The position numbers were made by a program, and so were the translations under genes. From Trichuris trichiura (lineage: Eukaryota; Nematoda; Enoplea; Trichinellida; Trichuridae), in assembly GCA_037903355.1 (NCBI GenBank), contig JBAJFE010000001.1:248001-312000 (forward strand): DNA of 64,000 nucleotides, written 5' to 3'. The notes below the pieces were generated by a model. It saw nothing but the letters and a program-made list of their open reading frames with translations, searched no databases and had not been told where the DNA came from. Shown piece after piece: positions 43,405-55,738 of this stretch (the first letter of the stretch is position 1; the number at the start of each line of letters is the position of its first letter).

Positions 43405-44451
43405 CAACACAGTCTCGAACTGTTGGACCACGGGTGCGCTTGACTGTAGCTTGAGCGGACGCAATATAGCGAACTTCGATGGCCCACAGTCAACGAGGCT
43501 TAGATATGGCTTCCCCTGATAATGGGTAATATCAATAGCCACTCTTCGCCACACTTCTTACACTCCCACACTGCCCCGTCCCCATTTCGCGGGGATGGGG
43601 TTTATTGACTGACAAGCTTCACACGAAGCGACTACGCTGCGCATTTCGCGCTTTGACACCCGTGGATCAACGCGGTCCACGAAGTAGTACATCCGCTTTA
43701 TGCCTGGATGGCCGGCTTAGTGGTGAATCTTCGTGATTATACGCTCGACGTCTGACTCTTCAGCGGCAATGCACAAGGAGGTTGGGTCAGTCGCAGGAGA
43801 ATCCATCCATCGCTGCGGTATACGCGTCAAGGCATCCATCCACCTTGTTGCTTGCAGACTTTGCCAACGTGACGGTGATATCAAGGCCATACTCCTTGAC
43901 CAATGCCAGCACCGTACCAACGTGTCTGCGTATTAACATCTCGCTTGCCGCCTTCGTCTTCAGTCGGCTTTGCCCGAAAGTCCGCCTGAAATCCAACGGT
44001 GGACGGTCACTGACTCCGTCATCAGTTGGAACTTGTTCATGTTCCAAGACAATGCGATATTCAGTCCTTGGATGACAGCATCCAGCTCGGCCATGTTCAT
44101 AAGGCTTGCGTCATCTGAACGCAGCCAAGTCGCATCTTCTACAACGTTGGCTTTAACTTCAAGCACGACTCCAAGAGCCAGCGAGCTGATGTCTACCCAA
44201 GGCCTAGCCGTGTTGCCTGACACATCCCATCTGCCTCGTGCTGGGTCCTGCGCGTGAACTCGGACTGAGATCTGCTGGAGGAAGGCTTCCAATCCTGGGT
44301 CCGAAATCCTTGCGTCCCAACTGAATGAGACGTCATTAGCTTTACTTTTTGTGAAAGCTGCTGCGACTCTTAGCCAACCACAGATGGGGAAATGCCCTGC
44401 CAGTCTGCCGCAGAAGGAGAAGATGGATCTTCGAGTCAGCAGCTTTGGCAT
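43405..44451 (-). pseudogene. Gypsy-1 RNase H and N-terminal integrase
   Basis: LMNMAELDAVIQGLNIAL and VHRWI mark RNase H (44130-43990). Further on, AGHPGIKRMYYF and CEACQ fit the integrase zinc-binding domain near 43620-43720. VAIDITHYQGKPYLSLVDCG (about 43540-43480) contains the first catalytic aspartate of the integrase core. Stops and frameshifts separate the pieces. Confidence 0.75.
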
Positions 44452-44599
44452 CTCACCGACTTCCCCATCTCTGCACCAGACTAGAGCTCTGCGCTCGCCC
44501 CCAGATCTTCAGTCCCAAAACCCAGGCACCACCAGCGATACGTACGGGCGCTTTGCTCGTTAATCCAAAATGCGCCAGGTGCTGCACCACGTTACTGAT

Positions 44600-45570
44600 T
44601 TTGACGACGTCCTCGTTCACTAAATGTCGTTGATGTACGCTGGGGTCACTTTTTTCATGTCCAGGTCCATGGAGAGTGCGCAGGCCAGTACTGTCTTCAT
44701 AACCAACGGAGCCATGTTAAGGCCGAAGCCCAGTAGCGTCAGGCAGTACCTTTGCCCTTTATTCATTATGGTCTGGTATTGCCACAAGGATTGGTCAACG
44801 TGTACCTGCAGGTAGGTCTTTTCGAAGTCAAGTGCGGTAACGTTTGCTCCCTGTTTGCGCCAGTCTCGTAATCTCTGGGCGCACACGTCTGATTCCGCCG
44901 TGAAGGTTTCGATATGCCTGTTCAACTCTCAGAAGTCTAACACAGGCTATACTTTCTTTCTGTTCCGCTGGACTACTGCCATTAGGGGGATCAAACCTTT
45001 TGCTGGCCCCTGCTTGTTTTCATTATATGGTACTAACCAGCATTGTTGGATCCAATTGCTTAGTTCCTCATGGAACAGTGCCCTTTCTTCAATCGCCGGA
45101 GGGTACTCTTCTACGGTGTTCTGCAGAACTTCTGGTCCAACGCCATTCTTCCATTTCCATCGAGTGGTCCATGTACGGGCTGTCAGACTAAACGCTACCG
45201 TTAAGTCAGGCTCTTCAATTTTGATATCATCATCAGCAACAGTGCAGGCTATTTCACTTTGTACCCTGAATTTCACACGGCAACAATGGCTTATGGCCAC
45301 GCCACCTAGAGCCACGATTTCATTCATACCAAATGGAAATTCAAACCCAAGTGGTCTTGTGTCGACGACGATGGCTTCAATTTGGACCACGGAGCCTCCA
45401 AGCGGCTGCAAGGGGAGAACGCCTTCGCCCTTACATCGCATCTCGTTGCCGTCAACTGCTGTTATCCTGATATTCTTTTTCTTCCAGCCCTTGCAGCACA
45501 AAGTGTGGAAAATGCATTTCGAGTTGTCTGTGTCTACAAGCACGTTGCGCTGCACTCCATTTACTAACAT
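44600..45570 (-). pseudogene. Gypsy-1 protease and reverse transcriptase
   Basis: The protease region opens at 45570 with VDTDNSKCI, where the family has DTG, so the active-site glycine is changed. The RT begins with HEELSNWIQQ...KGLIPLMAVVQ. After a frameshift near 44950 it gives VTALDFEKTYLQVHVD (first catalytic Asp) and AYINDI, where the family has Tyr-x-Asp-Asp. It is inactive on both counts. Confidence 0.75.
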
Positions 45571-46392
45571 TCAGGCAACCGGTAGCGCACTCATCATTTT
45601 TTTTGGGGGAGGAGGCTGGCGCTTACGCCTCCTCCCTTGCTCGGTTTCCCAGAAGCAAGGTATTACTGCCACACTTACCGTCACGGTTCCATCGATTGTA
45701 TTTTCGTGCTTGAGTACGGGGACCTGAACTGTCCTTCTTCTTACCGACTGCTGCCGCTTCGCAGTACAGTTCCTAGCGAATTGGTTTGGCTCACCGCAGG
45801 CATAGCATCTCTGCGCTGAGAAAACCATTCGCGGGCTGGAATTCGCTTCCTTGGGGCTGAGGCAGGTTTCTCTGGCATCTCCAGGACAGTCATCCGTAAC
45901 AAACGCCCGCGTGCGTGTGAGAATTTGGCTGAGGCTCAGGTCCTCTGAGCGCGAGGCAACGCTTAACAGCTGTCGCACGTGATCTGGCAACCCTGCAACA
46001 AAAGCACACCTCAGTGCCTTGTCTGACACGCCACTGAACAAGGATGCCAGCCTCCGAAGTTCAACCAAGAAGACATCTAGTGACTCATCACCACCCAGTC
46101 TTCTAGCAACAAATTGCTTGTACGCCAAGAACGAGTCTACTGCGAAAGTCGCAAGAAGATTCCGCTTCACTTCTTCAGCGCTCTTCTTCTCTTCATCCGT
46201 CAACTGCAGATATACTGCGAAGGCGCTGCCCGTCAAACGCAAAGGTACCACATTCGCAATGTTGGTGATCCCACGCAACCTGCATACCAACCCAACTTTC
46301 TCCAGCCACTCTGACACTGAATATCTCGCTGTACCATCGTATTCTGGGATCAGCCAAGAGTCAAGAGAATTATCTGACGTGGTTCCATCCAT
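45571..46392 (-). pseudogene. Gypsy-1 gag-like ORF with zinc-knuckle relic
   Basis: A 273-codon open frame starts 52 bp from the long terminal repeat. It has a retrotransposon gag fold region (SVSEWLEKVGLVCRLRG, QLTDEEKKSAEEVKRNLL, FVARRLGGDESLDVFLVELR) and a knuckle CYACGEPNQFARNC, in which the expected histidine is a glutamine. Gag would package the element RNA. The frame is open but the associated pol is dead. Confidence 0.75.
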
Positions 46393-46444
46393 TATGGCCT
46401 CGACAGCTTGTAGCAGCAGAGTCCTTGCAACGATAAACGACAGA

Positions 46445-46559
46445 TATGTCTTTTATCGAAAGAATAATCTGGTTAACTTCGTATAGAGGGTACAGAACAG
46501 CGATGGTGATACGACAGGAACACGACCACTCCCGCGTCAGCCGTTTATATAGACCGTCG
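46445..46559 (-). repeat. Gypsy-1 right long terminal repeat, part 1
   Basis: TGTCTTTTATCGAAAGAATA ... GTCAGCCGTTTATATAGACC aligns to the start of the left repeat. It continues at 48012-48270 beyond the Merlin insertion. Confidence 0.75.
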
Positions 46560-46683
46560 GGCTCTTTTATGTTTCATGGGCTCCGGAAGTGGAGGCGGCA
46601 ACTTCAAAGGAGGTCAAGTGGGGATTATTACGCCGCCTGAACAATGGCTGACCTAAGCCATTGCTCACTGCGCACTAACGCGA

Positions 46684-47132
46684 GCGATGCATATTAGCAA
46701 TACAACGCTGCACACCTGGAAAGAGTTGCCCGTGCTGGCAATTGTTTCTAAGTGCGAGCTATAACTGTGCCGGCCATCGTGCTCTTCCCTAGCCTAAGCC
46801 TAAACCTTAACATGACGCGTGTTCGTTGCTGCTGTTGGGTTATGCAGTTTTGACCATGGCGCAAACGACAAGAAGCGTAGCGCAAAGTAACGTTATTTAG
46901 CGATCAAGCGCGATGCGTATTAGCGAAAGAACGCTGCACACCTGGAAACAGTTGCCCGTTCAGGCAATTGTTTCCAAGTGTGAGCTATAACGACGCCAGT
47001 CATCGTGCTCTGCCCTAGCCTAAGCCTAAACCTTAACATGACGCGTGTTCGTTGCTGCTGTTGGGTTATGCAGTTTTGACCGTGGCGCAAACGACAAGAA
47101 GCATAGCGCAAAGTAACGTTATTTAGCGATCA
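46684..47132. repeat. Two tandem 226-bp repeats inside Merlin-1
   Basis: Copies begin at 46684 and 46910 (GCGATGC...CGCTGCACACCTGGAAA...CCTAAGCCTAAACCTTAACA). They are about 90 percent alike by eye. Confidence 0.8.
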
Positions 47133-47289
47133 CTGAACAAGCGAGCAATGAGTAGCGCAAAAAGGAAAACAGCATACGTACTGCTAACGCAGGCGCTCAG
47201 CCTAACGAAGGCAGCGCGTCGATTTCGCTATAGGCGCATCCGACGGGTTCACTGGGGTGTACCTAATCAGGCAGAAGGCGTCAGAGGAA

Positions 47290-47660
47290 GTAAACGTTAA
47301 CGCTCGACATATCGTTGACTGTGGCAACGACTATGGCGCTGGCGGCTCGTCCTGTCAGGGTGGGTGCAGCCGAAGGAGCTTCTCGCTGTGCAGCAGTCCC
47401 TTGCCGCGTAGGGAGAGCACAGCCGGCTTTTCGTCTGACACTGTCTCCTGCAGCCAGTCGGTGCCCCTCCGAATATTGCGCCTTCTTCGTGCCACCTTTA
47501 CGCTGCCTTCACTTGTCGATGGGAAGTTGCCACTAGATCCCGGGACAGACTTAACGCAAAATGAGATTTACTCAGTCTGTCAAGGCACGCTGCAGCTCGG
47601 ACAGTTGACCTCCGATGTTTTTCACGAATTGCTAGACGAGGTCTCAGCTTGAACACCTGC
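47290..47660 (-). pseudogene. Merlin-1 transposase N-terminal remnant
   Basis: On the minus strand WLQETVSDEKPAVLS and GLLHSEKL parallel WLYETVKDEEAVVKF and GLLHSERL of Merlin-2. The zinc-binding CPCG part is lost by frameshift. No catalytic residues are readable. Confidence 0.6.
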
Positions 47661-48270
47661 ACGCTCCATTGTGTTTCCCGTACCTTCAATGCATGCGCAC
47701 CTGCTAAATTCCCTCACCTTCGCTCTTTCCTACAGGTCACTAAACGCATCAGTGACACTTGGAGACGTTATTATGTTGCAGTGTAGCAAAATTCTTCGGC
47801 GTTAATCCGTTAGACCGATAAACGGGTCATTGCATGTGCCACTGATGCTTCATTGTGCTGGCGCGCCAACAACTCAGCACGTGTTCACTACACCTGACGA
47901 CAATGTCCCTCCCGTTGTGCCGCTAATAACCTGTTATTACGCTGTAGAGTGGCAGATCACGTTTTGAACTAGCCGCCTCAGCTTCCGGCGCCCATGAAAC
48001 ATAGTAGACCCGACCGTCGTTGCTCCCTATTTAAATGAATAACCAAAGAGGGACAGTGACCCATGAAAAGACAATAGTCCAGGGAAGCAGTGACGCACAG
48101 GGGCAGTGAGCTCAAACAGGGTGACCTTCTGCAAACTAGGAACGGCTCTGTAACAGGTGGCCACAGTCACATCGCCCTATGGGTAGTCTTAAATTAAGGC
48201 CACGTGGGGCCAACGACCTCGTATTGTTGACGTCAGCAGGTGTCTCGTCCAGCGGGTGACACAGGCACAC

Positions 48271-49029
48271 GTTTCAACCGCTGTCCCACTTCGAAAACCA
48301 GAATAGTTGACGTAGCCTTGCTTTGATGAGTTTCGTGAGCAAAATCCACAACGGATCCTTGCAGAGCTGCTGGAATCGCCAGTCTACTTGTACCTCGTAT
48401 AATACAGTCGTTCTGAATAGTCTGCTCATGTTTAATTGTGTGGAATGTCAGTAATCCAATACTTAAACTTTTCTCCTTTTGCAGCCAATCTTCTTCAAAG
48501 TAACAACAACTTGAGACAACACAGAGCATTTAGATATAGCCTCACCTACGTCAGAGGGTACTAAAGCAGGAAATGTTCATGTAATATGAGAAATGACATC
48601 TTCATATTCTATAATTTCGTTATCACTTGGAACAAGTAATCGTGAAAGAGCATCAGCTACCATATTAGTAGAGCCTGGTTTATAGGTCATGGAAATGTTG
48701 GTACGTGATGTAAAGAGATGATGTATGTGAGGTAATACGTAGTTTCGACGGCTGCTGTAGTCATTTAAGCCAGGACAATGGCTAGTTTGATGAAAATCAT
48801 GAACATGTTTATGGATGTTGTGACGACATTTGCTCTCATTTAGTTTATGACGATGATTAGTCTGACGAAAACTGTGAAGATGTTGATGAGTGGCGTAAAC
48901 GTGGGGTACAGGACAGTTCGCCACCGCTAACTCGCCGACAATTCGATGTGGCGAACTCTCTGACACCAACTCGCCTTGGTTGATTCCGTTCTTCTCTATT
49001 CTTTGTGACGGCAGTTTTGACAAAGCCAT
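48271..49029 (-). pseudogene. Second Gypsy fragment (RNase H end and integrase start)
   Basis: ISMTYKPGSTNMVADALSRL (about 48720-48650) is the link between RNase H and integrase in Gypsy pol. Then NDCIIRGTSRLAIPAAL and VVDFAHETHQSKAT (48440-48320) match the H2C2 zinc-binding region. Upstream the frame has three His-rich degenerate repeats (HLHSFRQTNHRHKL, HVHDFHQTSHCPGL). It ends where Gypsy-1 begins. Confidence 0.7.
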
Positions 49030-49149
49030 GATGGTAAGTGAATGTCATCTTGAGTTAGACTCGTTGCGCTGTTACGAGGTACATTTTGCTTATCTGACGT
49101 AGACACAGGAGGAAAAACAGAGTTATTCTTGCTTGAGCCCTTCTGCTGC

Positions 49150-50140
49150 TGTGCATAAAAATTGCTCAGCATGAAGGGAACAACCCACTAAGGGACATCC
49201 GATATGAATTGCAGTAGATAGATGGACTGATCGGTCCAATAGATTGAAGATAGAAAAAGAGTTGAAACAAAATATTCAGCAGCTATTGAATCTGACGTCC
49301 ACACAGAACTAAGCTAGCTATTGTTATCCAAGTTTCTTCTTGGCAGCGTGGCTACAGTCTGGAACAAGGAGAAACGTGTTACCTGGATAACAATGATTTA
49401 GTCAGAACCAAGTATACCATTGGCGAGTAGGAAGAAATGTAGCAACACAAATTGTCACTTAACTATGTTCTGAAAATGGATAGCTTAATTTTTTTAAATG
49501 TAACGGTTCTCATGCAGGTAAAAGTTTCTCGCTTTCTGCTCGTACCGAAAAGTAAAAATTTCTTCAGTCAAGATTCAAATAATCGAGTTCCACTGTATTG
49601 CAGAATTCTGAGAAATCTAACTGTGTACTCAATGCAGTCATGCACTTTCTGCGTAAGGGGTTTTCTGCTGGTTTTGCTGCTGCTCTAATCAGCATCACCG
49701 TATTACATGAAGAGAAAAAACAGTCAGCATACGTTAGCACTTTTACTTTTCGAAAATGCAACGCATCAAATAAGCCTGCAGTGGAAAACGTTTGACTTCA
49801 TGGTAATCTTTTTATTTAAAAAAAAATTAAGCAGTCCGTTTTCGGAACATAGTGACCACTTCTGTTGCTACATTCCCTTATACTTGCCAATGATCTAATG
49901 GGCTCTGACTAAATCATCGTCTGCCAGGTAACACATTCCTCCGTGTTCCACACTGTAGCCACGCTGCCAAGAAACTCGGATAACAATAGTCAGCTTAGTT
50001 CTGTGTGGACAGAAGATTCGATAGCTGCCCAAAGTTTTTTTGTTGCAATTCCTTTTCTATCTTCAGCCTACTGGGTGAATCGGTCCATCTACTGTAATTC
50101 ATGTCGGATGTCCCTTAGTGGGTTGCTCCCTTTATACTGC
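49150..50140. repeat. 1-kb imperfect palindrome FB4
   Basis: CACTAAGGGACATCCGA and CTACAGTC at 49187-49360 reappear inverted at 49960-50125. Inner parts (GTAGCAACAC, TTCTGAAAATGGATAGC) are inverted at about 49830-49880. The centre is near 49650. It could be two inverted solo repeats of a retroelement or a foldback element. No ORF. Confidence 0.65.
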
Positions 50141-50597
50141 GCCCTTTTTAAGCGCAGCATCACAAGGGCCCAAGTAAGAACAACTACATTTTTCTTTCCC
50201 TGTTTCTACTCGGCTAAAGCAAAATGTTGTACCTTGCAACAGCACAGCATGTCTAACTCGAAGCGGCATTCACTTACTGTCATAGCCTTGTCAAAACAGT
50301 CGTAAAAAAAATTAGAAAAGAACGGAACCAGCCACGGCAAGTTGTCCCGATGGTGACTTGTTCTGGCGTCGAACTGTTCCGACGGTGAGTTGGCAGCGGC
50401 GAATTGTCCGTGACCAGGTGAGCGGACCCACTGGATGCGACGTTGCGTAAGAGCTTCAGAAATTTTCATCCAGTTCCAAGATTCCAAGCTTTTCAGTTCT
50501 CTTTCATCGCAAAGAGATTTGTGCCATCATCTGAGCACACGATAGCGAAAGTTCCGCAGCGACTAATGAAACGACTGAGGGCCATTAAAAACGAGTC

Positions 50598-52273
50598 GGG
50601 TCTTTACGCAGAGCGTTCGGCTGGAACTAAGCGAAACAACATCAAAGGGAAAGTCGCAACGCGAATACGTGGTTAAGTGCGATTAAGAGAACAATGCGGA
50701 GAATTAGCGCCGCAGCTGCAAAATGGAAGGGATTATGGGATTACAATGAACAGCAGAACAATGCGGTCTAGTGCTCCTCTTCCATTGGCATTGACTACCG
50801 TACGTCGCACAGAGTAAGGCGCAAAGAGAAAATAGATGTTAACACACTATATACCATTCACTGCGCCACTGGAACAGGCGTAGGCGGTGCGTCTAATAGG
50901 AGCGGGTTCAACCTCAGGAAGTCGGTGAGGATGGCGTCGAAAGCATCGTCGGAGGCTCTCAATCACTTCCTCCACATGACCTCGCAGAGGAGCAATGGAA
51001 ACGCACTTCAGTGCGTTCCGCACGGCCGCTTGTTTCCCCACTTAGCCTGAACCCCCAACAACTCGACAGATTGCGTACGTGCTCCCGTGGCTCAGTCCAC
51101 AAAGCTTACTGAATGACTTACTCGCATCTGCGTGTACGCCTTCCGGCCGAGACACCGATACGCACGCCATCCGTCCGTAATCACCGTTGAGGCAGGCCTT
51201 ACGCGCTTCTGCATTATGGGTAGTAGCGTGTGAAAGGAGCGGTCCTCCATGAGTACAACAAAGACGTCGCCAGTTTCCTGGTATGTTCTCCGAGGACCCA
51301 CTGCTGCGGGAACTTCTTGACTCTGTTGTACTTGCTCCGGGAGAACAGCGACTCGTCTGGCTCCGCCGTCCTCAACGGCCCTCTCAGTTGCACAGGTGCT
51401 TCAGCCAGTGCTTCGGCTACAACTTGCCGCAGGTGCCTGTTCCAACAGACGGTGATGCTCTTATTCAGTCTTGAAAAATAGAGAATGCATACAGGAACAA
51501 TACAAGGCATGCGGACCACTACCGAGCTCATCCTTACAAACTTTCGTCGAGCTGTATCCTCGACTCCAAAAAAGCAGAATTTTCACAGCTGCCTGGAACT
51601 TTTTTTTGTGCCGGGGAGCTGCAAGGGACATATTGCGCTATCACGCTCAAAACGGCCACTGCACTTAGCGGGCTTACCTTCGAACCACGTCCCCATGCGT
51701 ATGGATAATTGCCTGCGGCAAGAACGCTTGAAGCAGCACCAGGCCACGCCGCCAAGCTTCAGGCACATGGTCTTTCCGCAGGGGCACAGCCTTTCACTGT
51801 GCAACAGCCCTCTATCACACAGAAACTTCACCACCGCTTCTTCGTCTTTCACTGTCTCGTAGAGCCAGCGGATGTTCTTCGATATAGACATTACGTACAA
51901 TGAGCTGTACGCCGTTTACCATGACGCTATGTGAATCGGACCGTTCACCTCTGATGCTTTTCGCGGGTCACTAACCGCAACTCCTGCACGCACCACTGCT
52001 GCTCCATTGCGCTCCTCATGCCAGCAATTCATGCACAGATGTTCCACTGCCTCACCTTCACTCCTTTGCACGAGTCATTAAGTGGATCAGTGACACCTGC
52101 AACTGCAATTCCCTTGCAGTCTAACGCAATTCCTCAGCAGTTGCTCAGTCAGTCGCAGTGGAACGTCCCTACCGTTGTCCCGTTAATCCCCCACTTCACT
52201 AGGTACCAGCTTTGCGGTTTTCCGTTTGATATTGCCGCATTTACTTCTGGTCGACCGCTCTGCTTAAAGACCC
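50598..52273. mobile_element. Merlin-superfamily element Merlin-2 (1676 bp)
   Basis: Inverted ends GGGTCTTTACGCAGAGCG and GGGTCTTTAAGCAGAGCG (right end read on the minus strand, 52273 downward) share the GG(G/C)TCT start of Merlin-1. A minus-strand transposase lies inside. The flanking octamers (50590-50597 and 52274-52281) do not match, so the target duplication has decayed or the copy is rearranged. Confidence 0.75.
50847..51900 (-). pseudogene. Merlin (IS1016-like) DDE transposase
   Basis: N-terminal zinc-binding part: WLYETVKDEEAVVKFLCDRG, CPCGKTMCLKLGG, CRRQLSIRMGTWFEG. Catalytic region: EPDESLFSRSKYNRVKKF (first Asp), TVITDGWRAYRCLGRKAYT (second Asp), then ARTQSVELLGVQAKWGNKR (catalytic Glu). 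At least two frameshifts (around 51560 and 51260) and a stop near 51090 break it. All three catalytic residues survive. Merlin transposases cut and paste with 8-9-bp duplications. Confidence 0.8.
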
Positions 52274-52429
52274 ATAGTGGCAAAAGTTTTGAATGCGCCA
52301 GCCAGTAAGGGTTTTACTACCTCTCCGTATCACTCGCTTTGGGCTGAAGTCACACAAGCCATTAAGGCGCCGGCGAGTTCTGCGACGGTAAAAGGGCCTG
52401 TTATTCTGTCGCTTCGGTGAGAACGGCTG

Positions 52430-54920
52430 TCATGTGCAAAGCGAGAAACATTTGCTACAGTTCAACGCATTTTTGAGGTCTTGCAATCTGTAGGTCACAT
52501 CGGCTAACAGGCCTTGGGCCACACGTGTGGCCAGCCCATTTGGTCTGAAGTTCCTCTTTGTCAAGTATATTAGGAGGACGTTTGAGTGCTTTTGGTGATT
52601 GCGCTTTATCTTCACACAAGGTGGGCCTGTCGAACCATCGCCTGTTAACCGCGGTTTTCGAAGTCGAGAATCCCCTGCTGCAATCGTCAGCTGGGGAATT
52701 CCCGAATCGGCACGCAATCCCATTAGGATGCATTCGAATTATCCAAAATCTCTGCGATTCTACCGGAGACGAACAGATTTTAGCGCCTTCAGGTGAAATT
52801 CAACCAGTGAAATACGGTTAACAAGTCTGTCCAGTAGTAGATGCTGGATGTCCTTATAGAAATCTTTGCTGTAACCTTGTTCTAAGTCGAGAACGATATT
52901 AAGGCCCTTGCCTTAGAGCAGATAAAAGAAACAAAGATGTTTCCATTCTCCTGCAATTTTCGCAAGTGGGCTACAAAACTGTATCCACACTCTGAAGCAT
53001 CAGAAAAAAATGTACTCGTGCAATTTCAGGAGATTCAGCTGGTAACAGAACACTAGAAACCGTTAATGACTGGATGTGGTGGAGTTCCGCTATGCACTTG
53101 TTCCACTGGGACATTACTGTTTCTAGTAAATGTTCGTCCTTAACCGGCCTTTAACAACCACGTTTTTCGTGGATCCATTTGGCTTGTAAGGTGGCAGCAA
53201 TATGAATCCAAGTGAGTTGAAGATGCTGGACACGGTGCGCAGCATTCTCACTTTGAGGATATCGCAGCAATCTTACGAAAGTGCAACCGAAAAGTGTCAT
53301 CGTTACTATTCCATAGTGAACTAACAAGCACGTTCGACGAGCGACGGATCCATATCTATGTCAAGGCACGGTTGAGACAGCTTGAAGGAAATATTCTCAG
53401 CACGGTCCGTGGTGACAACATCCGCCTTATTAGCTGGAACCCACCGCGTAAAAACAACCTCGTCAAATCATGACAAGCTCTGACCTTCCTCCATAGAGGT
53501 GGAGTCAAGGTGGTTGCCAACGTAACTTGTCCAATACCCTGAACTAAACAGAACGAAATTCTGCTCGATTATCTTGAGCTGTTCCTCCTAACATATGGGT
53601 GCAAACAGCAGGTGAACAAGCGGCTCTGAAAATGTGCACGGTCTTTTGAAATTGTTTAACCAGTTCGCTACTTCCCAGTTTTCGCCAGAAGAAACGTAAC
53701 ATCGATTGATCTTTTTCAGGAACAATGACCTGATAGAACATCTTGCGATATCAGCCGAAACTGCTATCAGATATTCTCGAAAACGAATCAACAAGCCGGA
53801 TAAGTCAGTCAACATGTCGGGACCGGTGGGCAACACGTCATTTACAAAAAGGCCATTCGTTCTAGTGGACGCATCGAACACTACTCTTAGTTTTCCTTGC
53901 CTGTTCAGATTTTCGACTGCACGATGAAGCAAAAACCAATACTGCTTATCGTTAGTCTCCGTAGGAACTGGTATAGCATAGCTAGCTTCAAGGTAATCGT
54001 CGAGGGCATTTGCGTACCTTTCCGCAAAATTTGGATTCTAGAGCAATCTCCGTTGTAAACCAGCAAAACAGGCTTCTACGGTTCAGGGTGTCCGGAGTAC
54101 CGTTTAAAAGCACCTTCTACAACATTCCGCATTCATAGCGACTATCAATGTTGCAAGTAGTCGATTGCAAAATTTCTCTGGCCTGTTTGCCATCGGGACT
54201 TAAAATTTTATTATCTGTTTTCCAAACCTTCAGGGACTCTATCGACCACAAATGTTTCAGGAGTGTAGCCAAGTCCTGAACTTGACTGATAATCGTAGTG
54301 AGGCAGATTCAAGTGGAACCCGGCAGTTGATTCGGTAAACCTTCGATCACGGAGATTCAGCTGATTACACACAAACCGAAAGGTGTCTGAACTTTGCGTA
54401 ACATCTTACGATCCAACCACTTGGAGATCTTAGGATTTGATATTGTTCGTGCGCCTTCACTTGGTCCATATCTACGAAAATAGATATGTAATCAGATCCG
54501 AGTGCACAAAGGTCGATGTCCTTTAGATGCAGCGAGCATTTCATCAGGCGCTTCAAATCAACTCTTCTGTGGGTTGTGTTGAGTGCTGAGACTGTTAACG
54601 CTTTTTCAATCTTGAATGTGTCTTGAGTCTAGAAAGCTTAACTTAAAGTTTACCCTTTGACAGCGAGTGACTGGGTCACTCGTGTGGAACGTGCCCAGAC
54701 GGATATACTGCACCGGCCCTGTAAGTCCAGCTTTACGTACACCTTCTGTGATAAAAATAGCTTTGCTGCTAGGGTTAAAGGGCACATTTACTTCAACAAC
54801 ATTTTTGCCAGTGATAGGCTTCGCCCTGACAAAGGCTAAGCACACTTCGGCAACGAAATCAGAACAGCTATCATTGAAGTATAATCGAATAACCGTAGGG
54901 TAACACAGGCATCGTATAAC
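52430..54920 (-). pseudogene. BEL/Pao retrotransposon pol remnant
   Basis: The RT is clear: KLRVVFDASTRTNGLFVNDV, LLIRFREYLIAVSADIARC (53932-53760), then MFYQVIVPEKDQSMLRFFWR and HIFRAACSPAVC (53741-53590). This order is diagnostic of BEL/Pao. A protease-like section lies upstream at 54900-54370. Downstream 52720-52430 is probably RNase H or integrase debris. The YxDD box is not readable. The SADIARC to MFYQV junction is a frameshift. Terminal repeats were not found. Confidence 0.7.
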
Positions 54921-55738
54921 GTGAATTCAGTTCCGGAGCAAGCAGTATAGCTAATATGCGAGTGCACTGCTCGTGATTTTGTCCACGTCGGGCCATTCGC
55001 TTAGCACTCTGCAAATAAAGAAGCTGTACCCATTAGCATGGTCCACTACTCTCCTAGATTAAATGAAAATTAGCGCTTTGAATACACAGTTCACCACGAT
55101 CTCACAAAATAGTTCACACACTTTTAAAAAACATTCATAATGAGCAAGCATTTCTCACTTTAGTCTTTCAACTGTATATGGCTCAAGAAACCAGGCTGCT
55201 ATTCTGACCAGCTATTACTTTCCCAAGTTCTTTCTTCACTAAAGCGATCACTTACTCGCAGGAGAGAGTACAGCAATCGTAAATAATCTCTTCTTATCTG
55301 CCGATGGTATGTTGTCCTATTTGATACATAGGTAAGCCGACGATCAAGAACATCGGCAACAAGGTGACATGAATTCGGTGGAAGGCCATAGCGCCATGTA
55401 CGAAAGTCTAAATGTCGAACAACCTCGCGATGTTGTCACACCTGGCTTTAAAGACTTGCCATTGGAACGAACAACGCAGAGAAAGAATGAAAAAATGAAA
55501 AAAGATGGAAACGCTAACTCTAACATTCGCAGTCCGTTCTAGACGATGATGTTTACTTCATACGTCGGCAATGAAGGGCACGTTTCTGCGCAGCTGTCAT
55601 CCTTAGGACAGAATTCAGGTCGTCTATCAGAAACTTGAATGAAGGAAGACATTGGCATGTTTAACTGTAATTATTAAAACTTATTTATTCAGGAAAAACT
55701 CTCCGTTATATTGCCCACATTGTTTTTAGCAGCACGCA
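54921..55738. other. Spacer downstream of PARP1
   Basis: No gene, RNA or repeat boundary recognised between the BEL/Pao remnant and the PARP1 poly(A) region. Confidence 0.5.

Larger units (their letters stand above)
46560..48011. mobile_element. Merlin-superfamily element Merlin-1 (1452 bp)
   Basis: Inverted ends GGCTCTTTTATGTTTCATGG and GGGTCTACTATGTTTCATGG extend for about 39 bp. The 8-bp duplication GACCGTCG is at 46552-46559 and 48012-48019. It is inserted in the right Gypsy-1 repeat. It contains a decayed transposase and two 226-bp tandem repeats. Confidence 0.85.
39246..48270 (-). mobile_element. Gypsy-type LTR retrotransposon (Gypsy-1), decayed and interrupted
   Basis: Direct terminal repeats are at 39246-39633 and, split by a Merlin element, at 46445-46559 plus 48012-48270. 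Minus-strand gene order is gag, protease, RT, RNase H, integrase. A hAT element (40323-43404) cuts the integrase. Several frames are broken. The right repeat abuts a second Gypsy fragment, suggesting insertion into it. Confidence 0.8.

Noticed and set aside
46790..46815. Short GCCTAA repeats (also at 7314-7335 and 47020), reverse of the nematode telomere unit TTAGGC
   Set aside because: Only about two units each and part of other repeats. Not evidence of a telomere or subtelomere.
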